This document shows positions 40,283-48,132 of a stretch of 50,702 bases of DNA, one piece after another. Origin of the DNA: Candidatus Zipacnadum vermilionense (GTDB lineage Bacteria; Armatimonadota; Zipacnadia; Zipacnadales; Zipacnadaceae). Where the stretch lies: NCBI GenBank assembly GCA_029821755.1, contig JALGSV010000025.1:1-50702 (forward strand). Reading direction: 5' to 3'. A program made the position numbers and the translations under genes. Position 1 is the stretch's first letter. Each line of letters starts with the position of its first letter. Below the pieces are notes generated by a model that saw only the letters and a program-made list of their open reading frames with translations, was not told the DNA's origin and did not search any database.

Positions 40283-41249
40283 GGACGGCAGGCCCAACGG
40301 CAGGCCCGACGACAACGGAACGCCCCCGACCGCTTCCCCCCTGTGGCTTTCGCTGCTTTCCCTCGCTATCTACGTTCTCCTGATCGGCGTCCCTCAGATT
40401 GGCTTTGGCCTCTACACCGGGCTAGCGTCGGTCCTGACTACGCTGGCGTTCACCGCGCTGTCCGTGGCGCTGGTGGTGCAGGTGGCGCGGCTGGGGATGG
40501 AGTGGTGGGGAGAGCTGGCGGGGATGGTGGTGGCCGTGGGAGCGTGGCTAGGGATGGACTGGGTGGCGGGGCGAGGGGACTTGGCGCGGCTTTACTGGGG
40601 GGCGATGTCCAGCGTCGCCTTCATCTTGCTGTGCATGTTCGCCGGACGGCTGCTGTCGCGGCTGCTGCGGGATCGGAACATCCTGCTGCCGGTGGCGGTG
40701 GTGGCGATCCTGGCGGACATCTTCACCGTGGCGATCGGGCCGACAGCCAAGGCCCTGGAAAACGCCCCGGCCTTGGTCGCGAAGTTCTCGGTGGGCCTGC
40801 CGGCGGCGGGGTCGGCGGCGGGTCCGGCGGGGGCCGAGGGGCTGGCGATGCTGGCCTCGATGGGCATCGGCGACTTCGTCTTCCTGGCGCTGTTTTTCAC
40901 GGCCGCGGCGCGGTTCGGTTTCCCCCTGCGCCGAGGCGGAGGGATCATCGCCGGGCTGGTCTGTCTGGCCCTGGCTGCCTACTTCCTCCTGCCCCCGGTG
41001 ATCCTCGGCATTCCCCTGCTCCCCTTCATCGCCGGTGGTTTCCTGATCGCCTACGGGGGCCGGTTCCGCCTGAGCAAGCCGGAGCGGCAAGCGCTAGTAT
41101 GGGGAGGATTGTTCCTGACGGCGTTGCTGGTGGCGGCGGGGTGGGCGATGAGGGGCGGGGGGCCGCCGGAGGGGGGGCAGCCACCGCCGGGAGCGCCGGA
41201 ATCAGCGGGGCAAGCTCGTGCCCCGCAGCCTCAACCTCCCAGCCCCTAG
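40275..41249 (+). CDS. Polytopic membrane protein, presenilin/SPP-like aspartyl protease candidate
   Basis: A 324-residue protein with about nine membrane segments. The start is GTG 40275, with GGAGGT nine bases before it, overlapping the previous stop by eight bases. Two membrane aspartates stand in presenilin-like settings. D148 lies in VAVVAILADIFTVAIGPTAK, where presenilin has an YD motif followed by a cytosolic loop. D200 lies in ASMGIGDFVFLALFFTAA, a G-x-G-D motif followed by F-x-F as in presenilins. A later PLLPFIAGGFLIAYG (residues 247-261) stands where the PAL motif is expected. The order and spacing fit an intramembrane aspartyl protease (GxGD type). PLLP in place of PAL and A-D in place of Y-D are departures, so activity is uncertain. 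Confidence 0.62.
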   Translation: MAEDGRPNGRPDDNGTPPTASPLWLSLLSLAIYVLLIGVPQIGFGLYTGLASVLTTLAFTALSVALVVQVARLGMEWWGELAGMVVAVGAWLGMDWVAGRGDLARLYWGAMSSVAFILLCMFAGRLLSRLLRDRNILLPVAVVAILADIFTVAIGPTAKALENAPALVAKFSVGLPAAGSAAGPAGAEGLAMLASMGIGDFVFLALFFTAAARFGFPLRRGGGIIAGLVCLALAAYFLLPPVILGIPLLPFIAGGFLIAYGGRFRLSKPERQALVWGGLFLTALLVAAGWAMRGGGPPEGGQPPPGAPESAGQARAPQPQPPSP

Positions 41250-41269
41250 GCGCACCCTCTCCCCGGGGC

Positions 41270-41298
41270 TTGACATCCGGTTTCCCCAGGTATCTAAT
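41270..41298 (+). promoter_or_regulatory. Promoter of the KAP NTPase gene
   Basis: TTGACA (41270-41275), a 17-base spacer and TCTAAT (41293-41298). Transcription would begin about 40 bases before the ATG at 41346. Confidence 0.7.
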
Positions 41299-41345
41299 CA
41301 ACCGAGACACAAGCAAGACAAACCCAGCGGACACGGTGATTGCGT

Positions 41346-43052
41346 ATGGCGAAGAAATCCGAGCCGGAGCACAAACACCCCGCGGACCTGCCCGTGACTG
41401 AGACCGGGGAGGACTGGCTGGGCTTCGGCCAGTACGTCGAAGGTCTGACCTCCCTCATCGAGGAGACGCAGACACCCTTCATGCTGGGCGTCTACGGCGA
41501 CTGGGGCGTGGGCAAGACCAGTCTCATGCGCCTGTTGCAGCAGTCTCTCGAGAAGAAGAAGCACGCCACTGTCTGGGTGAACCCCTGGAAGTACAACCAA
41601 TCCGAAGAGGTCTGGAAGGCGCTGGTGCGGGCCGTGTACGAGGCCGTGCGTCTGCACCTGAGCTTGCTGGACTTCACTGCGGAGCACACCGTGGACACTC
41701 TGCGGAAGGGCGGAGAGAAGGCGCTGGACCTGGTGGGCAGGCTGGCCAAGGTGGGTGAGGTGGGCCGTGAGTTGCGGGAAATACTGACGCTGGACTCCGC
41801 CTACTGCAACACCTTCGAGCAGGCTTTCGAGGAGTAACTGAAGCAACTGAAGCAACTGCAGCAACTGCAGGACCAGGGCCAGGGCCAGCTGCTCGTGGTC
41901 TTCATTGATGACCTCGACCGCTGCGACGAGGAAGCCGTGCTGCAGGTACTGCAAGCGATCAAGCTCTACCTGGACCACGAGGGCTGCGTTTTCGTACTGG
42001 GCGTCAATCCTGAGGCGGTCAAGCACGCGGTAGAGGCCAAGTACCGGCAAGTCGGTCGAGAGGGGAACGTGTCGCCGGAGGTGGCGGGCGAGCACTACCT
42101 GGAAAAGATCGTCCAATTGCCCTTCTATATCCCACCCCCCGACGACGAGAAGATTGGGAAGTTTCTCGATAAGCTAGAGGTGGAGGGGAAAGCCCCCGCA
42201 GGAATCACAGACCCGACAGCTTGGCTCGGCTACGTGCGCCAGGTCGCCCAGGCCACGCAGAACAACCCGCGTCAGATCAAGCGCTATCTCAACACCATGC
42301 GCCTGATAGCGAGAATCGCGCCGCAGGAGGTCACCGTCGAGGGCGTTGAGACCAGCCTGGACCGGCTCAAGCTGGCCAAGGTGGTGCTGCTGCAGTTCGC
42401 CTTTGGCGATTTCTACCGCCTCATCTGCCGCTACCCCGTCCTCTTGTACCGAGGGCAGCGATACGCGCGCGACCGCCAGGCGGAGGGGGGAGAGCCCGTT
42501 GCCGCTGCGGAGGACCAGCGGCGGGAGAGCCTGCTGGAGGACCTCGCGCTCCGCACCGAACACCTCGACCGCTTCGCCGAGATTGACCGCAACCCACTCC
42601 TCGCCCGGCTACTGACCCAGGAGCCGCTCTGGGACAGCGAAGCCGAGGCCGGCTGCTATGTCACCTACTCCGGCGCTGGCCCCTCCGCCTCCCGCCCGCC
42701 CGACTCCGACCAGCTTCAAGATGACCTGTTGCACGGCTCGGTGACGACTATCCAGGCAGCAGCAAGCACGGTGCTCAGCCAGGGGGAGGAGGCGGTGCGC
42801 ACGCACGTGGAGGACCTTGTCCGGCGGCTGACCGATGATGACTCTACCATGCGCTACCGCGCGGCCGTGGCCCTCGGTTTCCTAGGCGAGGGGCGGGCGG
42901 TCGAGCCGTTGGTCAAGGCCTTGGGGGACGAGGACGCGGCTGTGCGCCGGAGGGCGGCCGACGCCCTCGCCAAGATCGGGACCGAAGAGGCCAAGCAGGC
43001 ATTGGCGAAGTACAATGAACAGGCTGGCGAAAGCGACGAGGACTCGGAGTGA
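41346..43052 (+). pseudogene. KAP-family P-loop NTPase with HEAT repeats, broken by one in-frame stop
   Basis: Reading from ATG 41346 gives 163 codons, then TAA at 41835-41837, then the same frame continues to 43052 (569 codons in all). Walker A is GVYGDWGVGKTS (K57), before the stop. Walker B is VVFIDDLDRCDE, after it; DDLDRC is diagnostic of KAP NTPases. The C-terminus has HEAT-like repeats (YRAAVALGFLGEGRAVEPLVKALGDEDAAVRRRAADALAKIG). The stop falls in a 9-base repeat tract (CAACTGAAG type), where the first CAA appears as TAA. KAP NTPases are membrane-associated or phage-exclusion ATPases (PifA). A restart at GTG 41895 would begin inside Walker B, so neither half should work alone. Confidence 0.82.
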
Positions 43053-43216
43053 CCAGCTCCTCCCTCCGCCTCGTCACCGGCGCCTTTGGGTTCACCGGGC
43101 GACGTGTCACCGCGCGGCTCCTCGCTCTGCACCTGCGCATCCGGACGCTGACCGGACACCCCGAGCGCCCGGGCCCTTTTAGTGACCCGGGAGGTGGGCG
43201 AAGAGGAAGTCCATGA
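43049..43216 (+). pseudogene. Truncated NAD(P)-binding epimerase/dehydratase (N-terminus only)
   Basis: A GTG at 43049 overlaps the stop of the KAP gene and opens a 55-codon frame. It reads LRLVTGAFGFTGRRVTARLL, a Rossmann G-x-x-G-x-x-G start as in atypical SDR or NmrA-like epimerases, then RIRTLTGHPERPGPF. Similarity ends there and the frame runs into the 3' end of the opposite-strand esterase, stopping at 43214-43216. The gene appears cut off after about 45 codons. The junction near 43180 probably marks a past deletion or rearrangement. Confidence 0.7.
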
Positions 43217-44201
43217 TCGCCTGGCGGTTCTCGCCCTCGGGATCCACCCGGGGGGCGAGGGTGCCGCTGGCGTGGTAGCCGCCCTGGACGGTGATGAACT
43301 TGTAGTCCACGCCGTGGGCCTGGAATTGCTCGGCCATGGCCTCGGACTCGCTGTAAGGCACGTCGTAGTCGGCAGTGGCGTGAACGAAGACCACGGGCGG
43401 GTAGTCGTCCGTCACCTGCCGGACCGGACAGTAGGCGTCGAACGCCTCCGGCTCCGTCTGCGGGTCATGCCCCACCAGGACGTGGGGCCACATGCCGGTC
43501 TGCCGCGTCCAGAAGTAGAAGTTGGCGCAGGCCTTGCCGTTGGTGTAGGGGGGGTATTTGCGCAGCGCCTCGTAGACTTCGTCCTTGTCCTGCAAGGGCT
43601 GGACCTTCCTGTAGTACTCGCTCGGCTCGCTGTACCAGGGGGCGATGATATTCCCATACCCCGATATGGCCAGCAGCACGGAGGGCCGGGGCTTGAGGAA
43701 GGCGCCGGCGGCGAAGGTCAGATACCCCCCGGCTGACTCCCCGGCCACCACCATGCGCTCCGGATCTCCGTTGAAGAGCTGCCTCGCGTTCTCCCGCGTC
43801 CACTGGTAGGCGTCGCTCACGTCCTGGTATATCTCCGGCATCTTGACCCAGGGGGCCATCCGGTACTCGAAGCTGACTAGAACGAAGCCGTTCTCGACAT
43901 ACCAGTCGCGCATGGCCGGGGTGACGTAGCGACCGCCCATGATCAGGGCGCCCCCGTGGATGGAGAAGATGATAGGGCGCAACTGCTGGTCGTCGAGGCG
44001 GTGGACGTCGGCGATAAGCTTCTCGTCGTTGACGGTCTTGAAGGTGAAGCTTTGCATGGTGATCACGGGTTTCTCCTGGGGAGGGGCGGGATCTGGCTCG
44101 GCGGCAGCGAGGCGAGGTAGGGCGAGACTCAGCACGACCGGCCAGGCCAGAGCAGAGGTGATGAGGGGACGGGCGCGGACCAGACGGTGGGGCGGGTACA
44201 T
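43179..44201 (-). CDS. Secreted alpha/beta-hydrolase (esterase/lipase, HSL-like)
   Basis: A 340-residue hydrolase. Residues 1-34 form a signal peptide (ITSALAWPVVLSLALPRLAAA). The oxyanion motif is FSIHGGALIMGG, the nucleophile is Ser in VAGESAGGYL, the acid is in VHATADYDVPY and the His is in VQGGYHASG. This is the HSL/BD-FAE-like carboxylesterase pattern, and such enzymes often remove acetyl or feruloyl groups from plant polysaccharides. The substrate is not evident. The gene starts 22 bases after the stop of the phosphodiesterase at 44224 on the same strand, so they form an operon. Its 3' end overlaps the truncated epimerase on the other strand. Confidence 0.87.
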   Translation of the reverse strand: MYPPHRLVRARPLITSALAWPVVLSLALPRLAAAEPDPAPPQEKPVITMQSFTFKTVNDEKLIADVHRLDDQQLRPIIFSIHGGALIMGGRYVTPAMRDWYVENGFVLVSFEYRMAPWVKMPEIYQDVSDAYQWTRENARQLFNGDPERMVVAGESAGGYLTFAAGAFLKPRPSVLLAISGYGNIIAPWYSEPSEYYRKVQPLQDKDEVYEALRKYPPYTNGKACANFYFWTRQTGMWPHVLVGHDPQTEPEAFDAYCPVRQVTDDYPPVVFVHATADYDVPYSESEAMAEQFQAHGVDYKFITVQGGYHASGTLAPRVDPEGENRQAIMDFLFAHLPGH

Positions 44202-44223
44202 GAGTGGAGGCCTTCTTGGGGTG

Positions 44224-45870
44224 TCACATGTAGCCCAGGTCGCGTAGTCGCTCTTCCACGGCTTCCTGCTCGGCGGAGGTGTAGGGGGTAGCGGGGGCCG
44301 AGGTGCTGGTAGAAGTCGTGGGAGCTTGGGTCTCGGGGTCCCTGCCGGTGTCCCACAGGGAGCGGGCTACCTGGCCGTCGAGGTCCGCCGGAAGCGGCTC
44401 GCCGGCTAGGTAGAGGAGAGTGGCGCCGATGTCCACCATGCCCAGGTCGGGGACCGGGGCGCCGGGGCGAACGGCGGGACCGGCGGTGGCCAAGACACCA
44501 TGCAGGCGGTGGCTGGCGGTTACCCCGCGCTGATCGCGCTCGCCGGGGGTAACCAGACGCAGGCCGTGGGGGGCCTCCGGTCCCCAGCCCGCCCAGATCG
44601 GCATGACCGCGTACTCGTGGTCCTTCCCCTCCGCCAGCAGGTCCGGCGCGTAGCCGACAGGCGGGGCGTGGAACAACTCCTCGCCGCGCCAGACGGCGCC
44701 AAGCACGGCCTCACCGGTGGTGGGGTCGCAGAGGCTGCGCAGGTAAGCAGCCACGTCGTCGAGCACGCGCTCGGCGTCGCCGGGGGCCACGCAGCCCTGC
44801 GACTCGCGGCCCTGCTGGTTGACCTGCAGGAAACCTGCCGAGCCCCAGGGGAAGACCTTCGTCCGCGACCAGTCCACGTTGGCCACCCAGGCGGACTGGA
44901 GCAGGCGCACTGCCTGCTCGCGCCGGCGGCTGCCGGCCAGGGCCCAGAATCGAGACTTCCAGGAGCGCGGCAGGAGACGCCCGCCCAGCTGCCGCAGACG
45001 GTTGGCGGCCGTCTCGCGCCGGGCGGAACTGCGCTGGAGGAAGCCGCCCTCCTCCAGGGCCTGGGCCAGGCTCAAGCTGCCCCGCATCCCGCCCCCGCCG
45101 TGGTCGGAGAAGAGCACGACGTTGGTCTCCTCGTCGGTGTAGCGCTCCAGCAAGTCTCCCAGCAGGCCGTCCAGGTGGCGATAGACGCGAGCGACGGTGC
45201 CGTCGATATCAGCGGCGACCTCCTCGATGGGGCTGCTCAGCGGCCAGGCGTGGTGGTGCACATGGTCGGGGGAGTTGAAGTTCGCCGCGAGGATCTCCAC
45301 CGGAAGGTGGTCGGTAAGGGCCGCCAGCATGTCGCGCTGCTGGTCGACCTGGCGGTTGAGCGCGCGCTCCACCAGGTCGCCCTGCATCTCGCCCAGGCCG
45401 CTGTGCACGTAGCCGGAGAGACCGGCGGTGGCGTAGGCGAAGGCCTCGGTGGGGTAGGCAATGGGCGGGGCAAAGACCGGAGAGTCAAAGCCCGCCAGCA
45501 GGAAGCCGTTGACCGGCTCCGGCGGGTAGGAGAGGGAGAGATTGAACACGCCGACCGTGCGGCCGGCCGCGGAGAAGCGATGCCAAACAGAGTCGTACTG
45601 GCGATCGGTGGCAGTGACCAGATGCTCGACGTAGTCGCCGGCGCGGGGGCTGCGGAAGGAGTAGATGCCGTGGCGGCCGGGATCGACGCCGGTGACGGCG
45701 CTGGTCCAGGCTGGCGGGGTGACGGCGGGGATGGTGCTGCGAATACGCCCGCCGGCGCCGCGGCGGATCAACTCGGCTAGTACCGGCAGGTGACCGCGAG
45801 TGAGCCAGGGCTCTACTAGCCCGGGCTCGGCGCCGTCCCAGCCTATCATGAGCAGTTTGACGGGTTTCAT
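44224..45870 (-). CDS. Alkaline phosphatase superfamily type I phosphodiesterase (second copy)
   Basis: A 548-residue paralogue of the enzyme at 23230. ATG 45870 (MKPVKLLMIGWDGAEPGL) is chosen over a TTG at 45897. D12 in IGWDGAEP, the nucleophile T51 in VTPPAWTSAVTGVDPGRHGIYSF, VHHHAWPLSSP and NVVLFSDHGGGGMRG are metal and active-site motifs. The C-terminus ends VEERLRDLGYM, sharing ERLRxLGYM with the first copy. Unlike the first copy it has the usual Thr nucleophile. The shared C-terminal tail may be a structural feature of this subgroup. It is the upstream gene of a two-gene unit with the secreted esterase. Confidence 0.87.
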   Translation of the reverse strand: MKPVKLLMIGWDGAEPGLVEPWLTRGHLPVLAELIRRGAGGRIRSTIPAVTPPAWTSAVTGVDPGRHGIYSFRSPRAGDYVEHLVTATDRQYDSVWHRFSAAGRTVGVFNLSLSYPPEPVNGFLLAGFDSPVFAPPIAYPTEAFAYATAGLSGYVHSGLGEMQGDLVERALNRQVDQQRDMLAALTDHLPVEILAANFNSPDHVHHHAWPLSSPIEEVAADIDGTVARVYRHLDGLLGDLLERYTDEETNVVLFSDHGGGGMRGSLSLAQALEEGGFLQRSSARRETAANRLRQLGGRLLPRSWKSRFWALAGSRRREQAVRLLQSAWVANVDWSRTKVFPWGSAGFLQVNQQGRESQGCVAPGDAERVLDDVAAYLRSLCDPTTGEAVLGAVWRGEELFHAPPVGYAPDLLAEGKDHEYAVMPIWAGWGPEAPHGLRLVTPGERDQRGVTASHRLHGVLATAGPAVRPGAPVPDLGMVDIGATLLYLAGEPLPADLDGQVARSLWDTGRDPETQAPTTSTSTSAPATPYTSAEQEAVEERLRDLGYM

Positions 45871-45957
45871 AAAATGGGAGGGTCTCCTACGCCCCAAGTG
45901 GGCCGGATATTTCGCCCCGCTCGGAACGAGCGGGCCCCTATTCGGTCCCCCTGGACA

Positions 45958-46258
45958 CTAGGCCGGCTCGACGGTCAGGGTGTGCTGGACTGGTGTCACC
46001 AGTGGACGGACGTCCTCAGCGTACTTGGCCTCCCGCGCCCAGAGCTTGGCCTGCAGTGCCGCACCGTCGGCCAGGATGTCCGGGCCGTTCATGCCGTAGC
46101 ACCTAGTAGCCACCGTGGGCTTGAAGGGCAACACATCGTGGATCACGCGACTGTTCATGCCCCGGGCGGTGTCCCCGCTCCAGCCGAATTGCATGGTGAC
46201 GGTCTGCAGTTGCGGCACGCAGGGCCAGAAGCAGACAGACAGATAGGATGCGTTTCAT
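45958..46258 (-). pseudogene. Small exported protein gene with a probable frameshift
   Basis: ATG 46258, preceded by GGGAGGCCCCGTCC, opens a signal-peptide-like frame (MKRILSVCLLLALRAATA) that then runs into a stop. A second frame on the same strand, open from 46218 to 45958, encodes QFGWSGDTARGMNSRVIHDVLPFKPTVATRC and ends TLTVEPA. The two frames meet near three copies of CAGA (46232-46243, plus strand). Loss of one 4-base unit would join them. I do not know the protein. If the frameshift is real, the gene is off at present. Confidence 0.4.
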
Positions 46259-46653
46259 GGACGGGGCCTCCCGCGAGTCGGTGTAAGGACGACGGCAAGA
46301 AATTCCACGGCGGGCGGCCCGATACCTGCCTGAGGGCCCAGGCGTGCTCTCGGGAGGCGTCAGGCGGAGAAAAAGCGAACGGAGCAGCTTGCCGATGCGT
46401 CAGCCGAGACACTGTGGGGGACGGGAGCCCATCCCGACAAGGCCCACACCATGAGGATGAAACGGCTTCTCATGTTGGTGTTTGTAGTCGCGGGGTCGGG
46501 AAAGGTGCTACCGTTGCCTAGGGATGATCAAGCAGGCCACGGCTCGCCCCGGGGAGGGCCAGGCGCTGCTATCAGGAACCTCTACAGCAACTTCGGACGG
46601 CACTTCGACTGCTGGGAAGGTGTAGACCACCAAACGGAGGGAGAGGAATTGAC
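46259..46653. other. 395-base gap; one doubtful short reading frame
   Basis: A plus-strand frame from about 46457 begins MKRLLMLVFVVAGSGK, like a signal peptide, and ends at 46657 over the start of the next gene. It lacks a good ribosome site and the rest is low-complexity. No riboswitch consensus or terminator was recognised here. Confidence 0.3.
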
Positions 46654-47988
46654 GTGAACAGACTGAGGCGTACTATCGGTCTGGCATCTGTATTGTTGCT
46701 GGCGGGCCTGGGATCGCTCCAGGCGCAGTTCGTGCCGGAGGTGGGTGGCAATGCCCTGTACCTGGGGCGCAGCGCCGGTTTGGCGCTGACCAATGAGGAG
46801 GCCACAGGGGCCATCAACCCCGCGGCCTTGCCGGTGCTCTTCCGCATGCCGCCGGTGAAGTCGGTACGGACGGTTTCGGTCTCCGGGTCTCCGCCAGCGG
46901 GGTCGCAAGCGGGGCTTAGTCCCTCGCCCGCCGACCTGACCTTGGTCTTGCCCGCCCGCCCCCGCCTGGTTTTTGCGAGTTCGTGGGGGGAGCCGTCCGG
47001 TGAGCAAGTGGCGCTGGCTCCATACCTCGGCGACGTTTCGGGCGCCCTGCTGGGCGACACCCAGCCCCTGCAGGTGCAGATTGAGTCGCGGTTCCTCACG
47101 GTGGACCAAACTTTCCTGCGCGAGGTAGGAGTGGGCCTGGAGGACGCGCGGGCCATTCAGGCCGGTTATACTACCGCAACCGGCGAGAACGCGGACCTGA
47201 ACTCCTACCAGGCGGTCCTGGGGCGAATCGGCCAGGGCACCGGCCTCGGCCTCGGTTATCTCCGGGAGTTCGACGACAAGTCCTACTATGTAGCGGCGGG
47301 TAAGGTCTTGAACCGCGGAAGCCTCCCTCCGGTGGCGAGCGCTCCGCAGGTTACCGCCTTCACCAACCAGCCGGCGATGATCAGCGTGGGGGCGAAACTG
47401 GCGTACCATGACTTGATGAACCAACCTTCTCGGATAACCGTGGACCTGGCGGTCCAGGCCAGCGCCGATCGCACGTTGGTCGACCTGGTGATTCGACCGA
47501 GCATCGCTCTGGTCTACCGCGACGCCACCAACGCCTACGGAGACCTGGCGGGCCGTGGGAGCCGGTTAGACGCGGGGATCGGGGTCACGGGAGAGCACTT
47601 CAGCCTGGGGATTGACATGGTGGACGTGTTCAACCAGCAAGCCAGCTGTGTGTTCCCCGACGCCGGCCGCCAGGTCAACTACGGCGTGCAGTTCCGGTGG
47701 GGCGTCTTCTCCGTCTCCGGCGGCGTCGCGGGCAACGAGACCTCGTGGGCCCTAGGCGCGACGATTCCGCTGGGCAAGCCGCTGGCTTCAACGGTTACAG
47801 TGCCCGAAGGCCGCACCGTGCTGCTCGGCGGTCTGAAGCTCACCGGACAGCAGGTGCAGGAGACGGGAGTGCCGTTGATGGGCAGGATTCCCCTCTTGGG
47901 CCAGGCCTTCTCCCAGCAGGGCCGGGAGCGCAACCAGACCACGCTCCTGACGCTGATCACGCCTCACGTCATCGTCGGGGAGGACTAA
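46654..47988 (+). CDS. Exported protein with secretin-like halves around a beta-barrel-like middle
   Basis: A 444-residue protein. The start is GTG 46654 after GGAGGGAGAGGAATTGAC. Residues 1-24 form a signal peptide (TIGLASVLLLAGLGSLQAQ). GGNALYLGRSAGLALTNEEATGAINPAAL resembles the start of FadL- or PorV-like barrels. QVQIESRFLTVDQTFLREVGVGLED (about 140-165) resembles the entry strand of secretins. The C-terminal TVTVPEGRTVLLGGLKLTG, GVPLMGRIPLLGQAF and TTLLTLITPHVIV is the secretin gate signature of GspD/PilQ. Between these lie barrel-like strands (GLGYLREFDDKSYYVAAGKVL). It is shorter than normal secretins and lacks clear N-domains. It may be a small outer-membrane channel linked to the PilT system. 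Confidence 0.68.
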   Translation: MNRLRRTIGLASVLLLAGLGSLQAQFVPEVGGNALYLGRSAGLALTNEEATGAINPAALPVLFRMPPVKSVRTVSVSGSPPAGSQAGLSPSPADLTLVLPARPRLVFASSWGEPSGEQVALAPYLGDVSGALLGDTQPLQVQIESRFLTVDQTFLREVGVGLEDARAIQAGYTTATGENADLNSYQAVLGRIGQGTGLGLGYLREFDDKSYYVAAGKVLNRGSLPPVASAPQVTAFTNQPAMISVGAKLAYHDLMNQPSRITVDLAVQASADRTLVDLVIRPSIALVYRDATNAYGDLAGRGSRLDAGIGVTGEHFSLGIDMVDVFNQQASCVFPDAGRQVNYGVQFRWGVFSVSGGVAGNETSWALGATIPLGKPLASTVTVPEGRTVLLGGLKLTGQQVQETGVPLMGRIPLLGQAFSQQGRERNQTTLLTLITPHVIVGED

Positions 47989-48014
47989 CTCGGGGACAAG
48001 GTTCTGGCCTCAGG

Positions 48015-48046
48015 AAAACGGGCGACCCCGGCGGGTCGCCCGTTTT
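48015..48046 (+). terminator. Rho-independent terminator after the secretin-like gene
   Basis: AAAACGGGCGACCC (48015-48028), loop CGGC, and GGGTCGCCCGTTTT (48033-48046): a perfect 14-base stem ending in TTTT. It lies 27 bases after the stop codon and ahead of the serS promoter. Confidence 0.9.
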
Positions 48047-48087
48047 CGTCTAGGAGAGGGCGGTTTCCCGCACTCCGCCTTTTCCTG

Positions 48088-48093
48088 TATAAT
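48088..48093 (+). promoter_or_regulatory. -10 element upstream of serS
   Basis: A consensus TATAAT preceded by TG, about 40 bases before ATG 48133. The -35 region is weak (TTTCCC at about 48064). No T-box leader is visible; the leader is too short for one. Confidence 0.6.
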
Positions 48094-48132
48094 CCCCCTG
48101 ACTATTGTCCCCTAACGCCCCGAGGTGATCCT

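Noticed and set aside
46259-46450. A riboswitch-like purine-rich stretch (GGAGAAAAAGCGAACGG, then GGGACGGGAGCCCATCCC)
   Set aside because: It was compared from memory with cyclic-di-GMP and cobalamin consensus elements; the core conserved bases are missing. Only a small GGGA...TCCC hairpin is real.
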